From the IMG/VR virus record IMGVR_UViG_3300028175_000032, positions 1 through 21,346 of that record: 21,346 nucleotides of DNA; one strand, 5' to 3'. The notes under the pieces were generated by a model. It searched no databases, was not told the origin of the DNA, and saw only the letters and a program-made list of their open reading frames with translations. Made by a program: the position numbers and the translations under genes. The DNA is from a virus. This document shows, piece after piece, positions 1 to 8,200 of the stretch. Position 1 is the first letter of the stretch. Each line of letters begins with the position of its first letter.

Positions 1-772
1 TTGGTGTTAAGACATTTCCATCGTTTCCAACTGGCCCAAATACTTGATGAAATTCACTTGATAATCTATCATACGGTGATTGTGAAAATAATTCTTGAAC
101 ATTGGAATCTTCTTTTGCTGTTCGTTTAGTTGCTAAATCGGGTTTAGATGTTGTAGTTACTTCTTGTTTTACATTAACACCTTTCGCACCACCTTTTAAT
201 TTTTCACCTGATGCATTTTCTATGGTATCTTTAATAAATGCTGTAGCCTTGGTTTGTCCTAAAAGTTTTCTTGCTTCAAAATTGATGTTTCTTATATAAA
301 CTTTTTTACCACTTGAACTGACTTCCAAACCATATTTTTCTACCATCTTTTGTGCTAATTCTTTTGATGGATTTTTATGTAATTCTGAAAAATCATCTTT
401 GAAATCATTGAATAATTTTTTATCCTCATCACTCATATAATTTAAACCAACTGAAACTGATGTTTGTTCTCCATCAAATATATTTTTAACTTCATTTGGA
501 ACTTCTTGTTTAGGTTCTTCTTTTTCAGGAGGTGTTCCTTTTGATCCCCACGGCAATCCCACTCTACCTAAAGCTCTATTCTTTGCATTATCTGAATATT
601 TCTTTTCACCTTCTCTCAAATTACCAATAAATGCATTAGTGGCATTCTCTTTCCAACCGAACTTTATTAGTGATTCTCTTAATAAAGCAAGATGACGTGG
701 ATTGGTCATATCTGGTGCACCACCTTTACACTTACGTGCAAAATCGTCTAATATTTTATCCCAATTTTTCAT
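1..772 (-). CDS. Unrecognised phage protein, N-terminal 257 residues (cut by window edge)
   Basis: The frame is open from an ATG at 772 to the window edge, so the protein has at least 257 residues and its C-terminus is outside. The start overlaps the polymerase stop as ATGA, which suggests translational coupling. I do not recognise a catalytic family. The first 60 or so residues look like a small helical module (KNWDKILDDF..., then LALLRESLIKFGW and NAFIGNLREG). A low-complexity, Pro/Glu/Lys-rich linker follows (about residues 75-95), then a second mixed alpha/beta region and a Lys/Thr-rich stretch. There is no signal peptide or membrane segment. A short N-terminal module on a linker fits a multi-domain phage protein whose activity lies in the missing part. 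The frame is well supported; the function is unknown. Confidence 0.8.
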   Translation of the reverse strand, partial: MKNWDKILDDFARKCKGGAPDMTNPRHLALLRESLIKFGWKENATNAFIGNLREGEKKYSDNAKNRALGRVGLPWGSKGTPPEKEEPKQEVPNEVKNIFDGEQTSVSVGLNYMSDEDKKLFNDFKDDFSELHKNPSKELAQKMVEKYGLEVSSSGKKVYIRNINFEARKLLGQTKATAFIKDTIENASGEKLKGGAKGVNVKQEVTTTSKPDLATKRTAKEDSNVQELFSQSPYDRLSSEFHQVFGPVGNDGNVLTP

Positions 773-2040
773 AATTTCTCTGTGATATCTTCCATTTCAT
801 GGTAGTTTGTCCCCTTACTTGTTTTAGTGGGAAATAACCCGTTACTCTCGATAATCTTTTTTATTTTATTCAAAAAGTCTACTCCATCGTCTAAGTTAAA
901 GTCAAACAAAAATGAATCATAACTGTACAAAATCAACTTACTTTTGTATGATTCTAAAAAAGGAATAAGATTACTCAACATTTTCATATTGTTTTCTGTT
1001 TCCATCAACTGAATAAGATAGTTAAATAGTTTATTCCTGCTCATTTCAGATAAATTTTTTCTATATATCTTCTTACTATAAATATTAGAAGTTATAAAAT
1101 CTCCTTGTTTATACTCACTCCAAATTTTATTAATATAATCATGAACTGCACCAAAAAATGGATTTATTTGAACTACTTCTATCGGAATATGGCCATAGAG
1201 ATACTGGAAAGACCGATTTTTAGATTCTTGATAATCACATCCGTAAAATTCTCCCATATGTTCGTGAACTGAACCATCAGGAAATTTATAATTTACCACT
1301 TCTCCTATCAATCGTAAATGATATGCGTCATAATCAAACTCAACCAACATTCCATTTTCAAACCTACTTACAAATGGTTTTCTACTACCATCTGACTTAT
1401 TTAATGCTGCAAAATTGATTCCGCCGAATCTATTACTTGGTCTACCAGTTGATGTATATAAATTATATTCACTATAAACTATCTCTTTATCACATCTTAA
1501 TCCTGAAGATTCTAAATAAGTTAAATTATCAATTATATCATCATTATATTCTTTATAAACTGGTAAATCAATATGTTTCTGAAATTCATTGGATAATTTC
1601 CTACATAATTCTAAATGTTTTAATATAGGAACTATACAATTCACACCTTGTAATTTATAATATTTTCTATTAAAATAATCGTGGGAATTTGTGGATATAT
1701 CTTCAATGTATAATGGTTTATTGTGTTCCATATAATATTGAAGATTTATATCTATTACATTTTTCCAACTAACAATATGATTAAATTGTTTCCTGTCATA
1801 CACATACTTTTTGTGATCTGAATTTAACTTATCAAGATATGATATATCAAGGTTCAACGCCTCACTATGTCGAAATGGTAACAAATATTCATCACCATCC
1901 AATATTTTTACATATAATAAGCACAAAGAATTCTCAAGTGGATGTTTATTCACATCACATAAAATTGGAATTAAAATACAATCAGATTTATTGTATTTTT
2001 CTATAAAACCATCAAACTCTTTTTTTGTCTCTAATATCAT
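769..2040 (-). CDS. Compact, divergent family-A DNA polymerase
   Basis: Predicted template-directed DNA polymerase of the Pol I (family A) fold, 423 residues, compared with about 600 for a Klenow-type enzyme. The pre-palm signature T-G-R is at 198-200. Motif A is DYDAYHLR with the catalytic Asp at D236. A VHEHMGEFYG segment matches the usual H-x3-A-x3-FG region. Motif B keeps K274, F278, Y282 and G283. An N340-x3-Q344 pair matches the N/Q of Pol I. Motif C is YSYDSFLFD with D375. Oddities: the motif A Glu (steric gate, E710 in E. coli Pol I) is His241, the motif B Arg is Tyr270, and motif C has Ser376 instead of Glu. Only about 14 residues lie between the E177...D184 segment and TGR, where a thumb domain is expected. 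The N-terminal 150 residues vaguely resemble a 3'-5' exonuclease fold without its acidic residues (inference). The start overlaps the glycosyltransferase by 29 bases. Very Asn/Tyr/Lys-rich. It may or may not be the phage replicase. Confidence 0.82.
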   Translation of the reverse strand: MILETKKEFDGFIEKYNKSDCILIPILCDVNKHPLENSLCLLYVKILDGDEYLLPFRHSEALNLDISYLDKLNSDHKKYVYDRKQFNHIVSWKNVIDINLQYYMEHNKPLYIEDISTNSHDYFNRKYYKLQGVNCIVPILKHLELCRKLSNEFQKHIDLPVYKEYNDDIIDNLTYLESSGLRCDKEIVYSEYNLYTSTGRPSNRFGGINFAALNKSDGSRKPFVSRFENGMLVEFDYDAYHLRLIGEVVNYKFPDGSVHEHMGEFYGCDYQESKNRSFQYLYGHIPIEVVQINPFFGAVHDYINKIWSEYKQGDFITSNIYSKKIYRKNLSEMSRNKLFNYLIQLMETENNMKMLSNLIPFLESYKSKLILYSYDSFLFDFNLDDGVDFLNKIKKIIESNGLFPTKTSKGTNYHEMEDITEKL

Positions 2041-2968
2041 CTATAATCTTATCTATCGCACTAAAAACCATTGGTGGGTCTATTTCTTTTGAGCACTCAA
2101 ACTCTCTTTCAGTTCCTTTATAGTCTGGACACACATTCCAATCTCCTTTAAGATTTAATGTTTCATCCCTATGCCAACAACCATTACAAACTTCACTATT
2201 ATGAACGTGGATACATTTATGTTGAAACTCAAACCAAGGTTCAGTCATACCATGTATCATAATAACCCATTTATTTACTGCCCATGCTAACCAAGATAAT
2301 CCACTACCCAAACCAATAAAAAACTCACAATGAATTAATTCACTAATTCGTTCATCTAAAGATTTACCTTGACTTTTTATTACACCTTTCGGAAGTTTAT
2401 TCGTATAACCATCTTTACTCTGGTCTTCATTTAAATCAATATCTAAAACCTTATATCCCTTATGATTTAAATATCTTACAACATAATCCCAACCTTTAGG
2501 ATAATTCCAATACTTTAATTGTGGACCATTTGAATGTACTCCAATACAAACATATTTTTCTTTCATTGGTCTACCATAGTTCTTAAAATGTAAGTTAGGT
2601 TTCTTTTCTTTAAATGATAATCCTAAAGTATCTGTTGCTGATTGTTGTAATGGAATATATTGTCTACCATCCCAACTACATCCTATCTTATAACTAATGA
2701 TTCCATCTGCACTCATTGGTAATTTAAAACACAATCCATCTTTATCAAAGTGTTGGATATATTTTTCCTCTAATAAAAATTCTATATCAGGATAATTTGG
2801 TTTCAACAATGGAATCATTTCTTGTCGTGGTAGAAAAACCTTAACATTACATTTATTTTCTACTCTAAATTGTTCCACATATGGAAACCAAGCTAAAGTA
2901 TCTCCGAGTCCCTTAGATTGAAATATGATATAAACACTTTTACCCCGAATTGGATGGAATGTTTTCAT
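2012..2968 (-). CDS. GT9-like glycosyltransferase of the autotransporter heptosyltransferase (Aah/TibC) type
   Basis: Predicted glycosyltransferase of GT-B fold. The N-terminal segment KGLGDTLAWFPYVE (19-32) has the G-x-GD motif of GT9/heptosyltransferases. The later segment ELIHCEFFIGLGSGLSWLAWA is the usual sugar-nucleotide pocket with its Gly/Ser loop. The strongest sign is a C-terminal cysteine finger, C261-x2-C264-x15-C280-x11-C292, with CNGCW, WNVCP and REFEC contexts. This is the hallmark of bacterial autotransporter heptosyltransferases (TibC, Aah), which bind iron there and glycosylate Ser residues on surface proteins. Length (318) is somewhat short for that family. It overlaps the RimK-like gene by 29 bases upstream and the polymerase by 29 bases downstream. 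The sugar donor and target cannot be read from sequence: a phage tail protein, a host surface protein or a host glycan are all possible. No signal peptide; probably cytoplasmic. Confidence 0.83.
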   Translation of the reverse strand: MKTFHPIRGKSVYIIFQSKGLGDTLAWFPYVEQFRVENKCNVKVFLPRQEMIPLLKPNYPDIEFLLEEKYIQHFDKDGLCFKLPMSADGIISYKIGCSWDGRQYIPLQQSATDTLGLSFKEKKPNLHFKNYGRPMKEKYVCIGVHSNGPQLKYWNYPKGWDYVVRYLNHKGYKVLDIDLNEDQSKDGYTNKLPKGVIKSQGKSLDERISELIHCEFFIGLGSGLSWLAWAVNKWVIMIHGMTEPWFEFQHKCIHVHNSEVCNGCWHRDETLNLKGDWNVCPDYKGTEREFECSKEIDPPMVFSAIDKIIDDIRDKKRV

Positions 2969-3857
2969 TATAACCTATCTTATGTTTTACATATGTAACT
3001 ATTTGTTCTGCAACATTTGTTTTGGTAAATTTATCCATTCCTTCAAAACCAGGAGATGAGTTGACCTCACATATACTATAACCATCACCATCAAATAACA
3101 AATCAACTCCTGCTATATCCAAATTAAGTAGTCTTGCAGATTCACCACCTAACCATTCTATATCAGCATCAATTTGATATGGAATACCTTCACCACCTCT
3201 TGTGATATTTGCTCTGAAATCATCATCTATTGATTGTCTCATCATACAACCAACTACTTTACTATTGACTACCAATACCCTTAAATCTTTACCATAACTA
3301 TCTTTAATAAACTCTTGAACAATAATATTATAACTTGGTTTAGTTATCTCTGCCATCTTTAATAGTTGTTTTAATTGTGTTCTGTTTTCACATAAGAATA
3401 CACCTGCTCCAAATGAACCACTTAGTGTTTTTATAATTGCTGGATATCCAATATTTTTTTCTACAAAATCTATATCAATGGGATATTTAACTAATAATGT
3501 TTTTGGTACTGGTAAACTTGATTGTCCTAAAACTTGTTGTGTATATAACTTATCCTTAACATTATCTATAGCATCACTACCATTAATAAGTATCACTCCC
3601 AACCTCTCTAAATGACGAATAATAGCTTTGATAAAATATGTTGTTCCACTACCTGTTCGTGGTATGACAAAATCTGGTAATGGTCTTGATTTACCACCAA
3701 TCAAAATACTTTTCCTATCATCTCTATCTACAAAAATATCTACATCTTGTGGATTTACCACGCGAACTTTAAGTCCTTGTTTCTCAAATTCTTCTACAAG
3801 TTTTTGAGTTTCATAAGATTCTTCTATTTTATTTTTATATAATATCCAACCGTTCAT
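2940..3857 (-). CDS. RimK-like ATP-grasp ligase
   Basis: ATP-grasp ligase of the RimK/LysX/GshB-like group, 305 residues. RimK adds glutamates to the C-terminus of ribosomal protein S6; related enzymes ligate amino acids onto carrier proteins or small peptides. Numbered from the chosen start: PAIIKTLSGSFGAGV (139-153) is the ATP-binding Lys and glycine-rich loop; VQEFI (180-184) is the hinge; DLRVLVV (191-197) and the R/N/GG segment FRANITRGGEG (214-224) are typical of RimK; D252 and the metal-binding E264/N266 lie in GVDLL...EVNSSPGFEG. I chose ATG at 3857, not 3878. It forms an ATGA overlap with the thyX stop, and GGAAG lies about 11 bases upstream. The longer start adds seven residues (MGRSILE) and a longer overlap. 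The substrate is unknown. Confidence 0.88.
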   Translation of the reverse strand: MNGWILYKNKIEESYETQKLVEEFEKQGLKVRVVNPQDVDIFVDRDDRKSILIGGKSRPLPDFVIPRTGSGTTYFIKAIIRHLERLGVILINGSDAIDNVKDKLYTQQVLGQSSLPVPKTLLVKYPIDIDFVEKNIGYPAIIKTLSGSFGAGVFLCENRTQLKQLLKMAEITKPSYNIIVQEFIKDSYGKDLRVLVVNSKVVGCMMRQSIDDDFRANITRGGEGIPYQIDADIEWLGGESARLLNLDIAGVDLLFDGDGYSICEVNSSPGFEGMDKFTKTNVAEQIVTYVKHKIGYNENIPSNSG

Positions 3858-4546
3858 TTCCAATATACTTCTTCCCATAATTTAGTGGTTTCTGGATAGA
3901 CTTCTAACATTATTTTCTTTAATGTTCTTGCGTAGTCTTGTATCTCTACTTGAGCTGTTGGTTCATCTCGTAGTTCAATGAAGTTCATAATAGACTGAAA
4001 TGATGCAGTCCACCATACTTTTGTATATTGACTTAATGGTAAAATGACTCTTGCTTGTTCTTTAGCAACACCTCTACGTAACAAACCATCATAGAATATT
4101 TTGGCGTGTTCTATTGAATCATTCCAAGTTCTCAAACATTCTTCTTGTAGTTCAACCTCACCTTCAGATGCTTGTTTATTGTCATCTGATTGAGCTCTAA
4201 ATACTTCGGGGACATAATATTCTTCCACTTCCACATAACGACCACTAATCTCGTTCCACGCATGGTCTTTGGTAGGATGACTTGATGTAGTTTCAATTCC
4301 AACAACGTGTTTATACCATTGTCGCATAACGAACTCTGGTGCCTTGATAATCATCATCACGTGTTGGTGTCTGAATGGACTGAAATGTTTATGTTTGATT
4401 AAGAACTTGGATAGTTTCCTATCTTTCTCTGTAAATTCATCACTACGACCACCGAATGATACTCTGGCAGCATTAACTGGGGTTAGGTCATCACCGAGAG
4501 AATCTACAACCTCAATATAACCTTTGTCTAATACATCGATTTTCAT
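3854..4546 (-). CDS. thyX: Flavin-dependent thymidylate synthase, variant signature
   Basis: ThyX makes dTMP from dUMP using FAD, NADPH and methylene-tetrahydrofolate, supplying thymidine for phage DNA. At 230 residues it has the family's usual size. Family features seen: NAARVSF near 25-31, HFSPFRH (54-60), RQW (75-77), NEISGRY (98-104), and the C-terminal ARVILPLSQYTKVWW...RDEPTAQVEIQDYA block. The canonical RHR-x7-S signature is altered: RHR is replaced by K79-H80-V81, and about a dozen extra residues separate it from NEISGRY. I believe similar 'QWYKH' variants occur in other marine phages and cyanobacteria, but I could not check. The start is preceded by AAAGG 7 bases upstream. First gene of the enzyme cluster, after an 86-base gap; RimK-like starts within its stop codon. 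Confidence 0.92.
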   Translation of the reverse strand: MKIDVLDKGYIEVVDSLGDDLTPVNAARVSFGGRSDEFTEKDRKLSKFLIKHKHFSPFRHQHVMMIIKAPEFVMRQWYKHVVGIETTSSHPTKDHAWNEISGRYVEVEEYYVPEVFRAQSDDNKQASEGEVELQEECLRTWNDSIEHAKIFYDGLLRRGVAKEQARVILPLSQYTKVWWTASFQSIMNFIELRDEPTAQVEIQDYARTLKKIMLEVYPETTKLWEEVYWK

Positions 4547-4558
4547 TACTATAACCTT

Positions 4559-4566
4559 TATTTATA
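4559..4566 (-). promoter_or_regulatory. TATAAATA box before thyX (late-promoter-like)
   Basis: The coding strand reads TATAAATA, identical to the T4 late promoter box, in the 86-base gap between the 199-residue gene and thyX. It sits only 12 bases before the ATG and next to the AAAGG ribosome site. A transcript starting at the usual distance would therefore lack much of its leader. In AT-rich DNA this match may be chance. No clear terminator was seen in the same gap. Confidence 0.28.
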
Positions 4567-4632
4567 TATATCAAATTAAATCTTCAAAATGTAATTAATA
4601 TCCTGTTGTCGTTAATTTACTACCTTTCCCTT

Positions 4633-5232
4633 TTAAATCTTTTTTACGTTTTTTCTCCTTACTAACGATTTAAGTTTTCTATCTCCTAATTCTTGTTCTG
4701 TTAGTTGTTCTTCATAAAATTCAAGTGGCTTCAAGAAATTTCTCATTCCTTGCATTTCAATTTCTTTTTCTTTAAGTGTCTGTCGATTTACCTTTAAAAT
4801 ATGTTCCCTTTTACCTTTTAATTGCCAAGTTAAAGAAATTGAATCATAAAAAGTCATATCGGCACTATAATTGTCCTTTGATATTTCAAATATTCCACCA
4901 TCAAACTTAAATTTTGCAAAATATCTCATAACAGTCGGTTGTTCTTTCATTTTTTTAGTTAAAAATAACCTAAATGGTTTTAAATATTTTTCTCTCTCTA
5001 AATTATCTTTACTATTCACATATTGGTCATATATAGGAAAATTATCTATTCTTCTCAATTCGTTTCCTCTATTATCCGCATAAGTAACTGTCTTATCTGT
5101 CCAATAATATACTATATATCTTTTTCCTTTTTTCAAAGGATAATATTTTCCTGCACTATATTCATCTAAATAAGTAAATTCTCTTTCTCTGCTTATTTGA
5201 AGTGGTCCTATAGCTACTCTTTCTATTTCCAT
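4633..5232 (-). CDS. Unrecognised protein next to the baseplate hub
   Basis: 199 residues, no recognised family. The start is well fixed: AGGAGGTTAACG lies directly before the ATG, and this SD overlaps the stop of the hub gene, so the two are probably translationally coupled and co-regulated. The N-terminal half is rich in alternating Tyr/Ile/Val and looks beta-rich (for example KRYIVYYW near 37-44). The C-terminal third is charged and helical (LKEKEIEMQGM..., then LTEQELGDRK) and ends in a very basic tail (KSLVRRKNVKKI). No membrane segment or signal peptide. As the last gene of the tail/baseplate run, a minor baseplate or assembly role is possible, but that rests only on position. Confidence 0.72.
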   Translation of the reverse strand: MEIERVAIGPLQISREREFTYLDEYSAGKYYPLKKGKRYIVYYWTDKTVTYADNRGNELRRIDNFPIYDQYVNSKDNLEREKYLKPFRLFLTKKMKEQPTVMRYFAKFKFDGGIFEISKDNYSADMTFYDSISLTWQLKGKREHILKVNRQTLKEKEIEMQGMRNFLKPLEFYEEQLTEQELGDRKLKSLVRRKNVKKI

Positions 5233-5235
5233 TCG

Positions 5236-8200
5236 TTAACCTCCTAAATTCCAAGACCATGTAGATCCACCCCCTGCTACCGTACTACGATATATATCCT
5301 GGTTTCCGCCCCATTTTCGGTTTTGAATTGCAACATCCAAAGATGTACCATCCGATGCGTCCGAGAACGCCGCATTTAGAGCCGCTCGGCCTTGAGTGCT
5401 CATTGAACCTACTGCGGTGAAAATTGGTGATACTATATCTGCATCCGCGTAGACGTCAGTAATTAATTCTGTATGGAGAATCTTGACCATTTCCGGTATT
5501 TTCGCTAATTCTGCTTCATAAGCTTTTTTGTTTGCTGCTATAACCTCTGCTATAACCTCTGCTCTTCTCCGTTCTGCAGCTTCTTGAATTTTTATCCGTT
5601 CTTCCTCGGTAGCCGCATTTGCTAAATCTATTTTTGTTTGTCGGGCGGTCGCTTCCTCTTGAGCTTGTATCTCCTTTTGTTTTGCCACTAAAGCCACACT
5701 CTCTTCCTTATTTCGCTTAAGATCCGCCCGCATTTCTTTGACGGATCGTGGCATTGCCGTTGGTTTAGCTCTGATTTGTCCTTTGACTGTAGTAGTCCAA
5801 CCACTACTGTCAACTGAATGGTCTACTCCAATCATTTGAAAAAGTGTTTCCTCCCTATATCTTGTTCCTAAATAAGAACTATGAAAAGAATTTCCTGGAA
5901 ACATTCCCCCCGTTCCATCTATTTCCATTTCAAAATCTACTGGAACAAGTGGACTTATGTTTGCAAGAACACCTTCTGAATCGCCCCTAAGTAACTTAGT
6001 TAATTCAGCACTAAACAATGGTTTTAAGTGTATATGTCCAGAATTATTGTCCCTATTTACTTTTATAGATTCCATATATTTTTTTTCAACTTTTAGATTT
6101 TCTTCTTGTACACCAGAGTTAAATTTTTTATACTTATTAACTGCTTCACTATATGTTCCATCTTCATCTTCTCCATTTGTACCCCACTTAATAGTACTTA
6201 AACTGACAACTTCATACCACTTCAATCCTTTGTTTAAAAATTCTTTTCTGTTGATGGCGGCCATTAAACGAAAATTGTTTGCTGCAAGATATATGTTTTC
6301 AAGTTTTTTCTTATCTATATCCTTTTCCGTTCCATCGTGATGAACCTTGGCCATATGGTTCATATATTCTTTTTGTGTCTCATTAACATTATTAATAATA
6401 GAAGGTCTTATTTGAGTTCCATCACCCGCGGGTTGACTTCCTTCCTCGTCAAACTTAATTGTTCCTACAAATAATGGTTTATTTAAATTTGCATCCTTTC
6501 TACCAAAGCTACGATTCATTTTAGATGGATAATCAATATTTCCAGTCATCATATCCTTTCTTCGTTTAAGTTTCTTTTCTTCTTCAGTGGGCACTGGGTC
6601 ATCCTTTAGATCTTCACTAATTATTCCCCATGCATTACCCACTAATTCATCATAATCTTTTGTACTCTTATCTTCGTCAGCCATCTTTCTTACACCATAC
6701 ATTGCCGCTACTTGCATTCTATCAGGAAGTTTAGCATTTATAGTATTTGTTTTAACTATTGAACCAGCTTCCATAACTGGAAATTCAAATATTCCTGCAC
6801 CAACCCCTTCTTCCCCTGCCAATATTTTCTTTTTATTTTCTAATATATCGTTTACTTTGTACCGAGTATACCCTTCTTCCCGTAATAACATTCTCTTATT
6901 AACATCATCATAATCTATCTTAAATTTAAATACATCCCCATATGATCTAGCGAAATCATCCCAGATAGAAGTTACTACCGAAGTTAAATCATTTACTTTT
7001 TTTGACATTCTACTTAAATATCCAACATTAAAAAATATATTTCTGATTTCCATATAATCCGTTCCTACTGGAGGCGAATATATTTTTTTCAATGTCGTAT
7101 CATTACCATCAACAATTGGTCTCCAACGAAACTTAGGATTACCAAATATTATATCATCTCGATTAGGTATTAACCACTTTGAAGTATTAAGTGTCATTAA
7201 ATAAGGACTGTTAGCAAACCTGGTTGATTTTAATATTGGATTCTGTTTATCAGAATTGAATGCAGTGCTTTCATTCCAAGCCCCATCTTTAGTGGGATCC
7301 CACCAGTCAGGTTGTTCCGGTTCTGCCATATAATACTCTAACTTTCCATTTATATCCGTAGAATGCTCTATACTTCTAAATTCACTTATTACCTTCTGTC
7401 CTATTTCTTCTGTACCCTCTGCATTTGAATTAACTTGACCAAAAAATCTACTTAAAACATTATCTTCAAACCAACCCCAAGACACAAAGTGATAATCTCC
7501 AAGAACATTAACATTGTGTAAATATAACTTCCCACCGATTCCAAAACGATCTAAACTAAGTATGGGGAGTGAAGCTCTCTTATTTTTCCATTCTCCTCTT
7601 GTATGGGCGTTATCTCCTTTTATATCTTTACACCTCTCCATACTAATATGAAATATTTGAGAACCAAGGTCACTCATATACTCTCTATATGTAAGATATG
7701 GAGCTATTTTTTCCGTTTCTTTCCATAATGCACCTTCATCTTCAAATTCGTCAGATGCAGTATATAATGGCAATGATGCAAAATTCTTATATTTATCTTC
7801 TGCTTTCCCTTTTGTTTGTAATAAAGTAACTCCTGGTGCTATAATATTAGTAGTACAATCAAACCCACCCTGCTCATTTACTGACCACTCAAAATTTTGA
7901 ATTAAACCCAACATTGCATCATAATGACCTTTTTGATCTAAAATATGTTTTGGTAACTCTTGACTTAAATTATTAACTTTATCTGGCGAGAACACCAAGT
8001 TTCCGTCTGAATCGGTATCATAGAGATCATATATTCCTGATTCGATGCCTTTCATTGACCATCCCCATTCAAGTAAAACAGTTCTTCGCGGTGCTAAAAA
8101 ATGTGGTGTTAATCTTTCTAATTCTTCCCATGTCCAACAGGTCCAATTAATTTGTCCACCACGGGTTGCACCTAATTTCATACCACCACCTTTATATTCT

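Noticed and set aside
102-299. Plus-strand 65-codon open frame near the left edge
   Set aside because: Antisense to the partial minus-strand gene, which is open from 772 to the edge with coding-like codons.
3858-3878. Longer start for the RimK-like gene (MGRSILE...)
   Set aside because: The ATG at 3857 forms an ATGA junction with thyX and has GGAAG at a good distance; the extra residues are simply the thyX 3' end in another frame.
5957-6340. Plus-strand open frame of 127 codons within the hub gene
   Set aside because: Antisense to a strongly coding gene, Ser/Phe/Leu-rich shadow composition, no SD; the minus-strand frame is clearly the real one.
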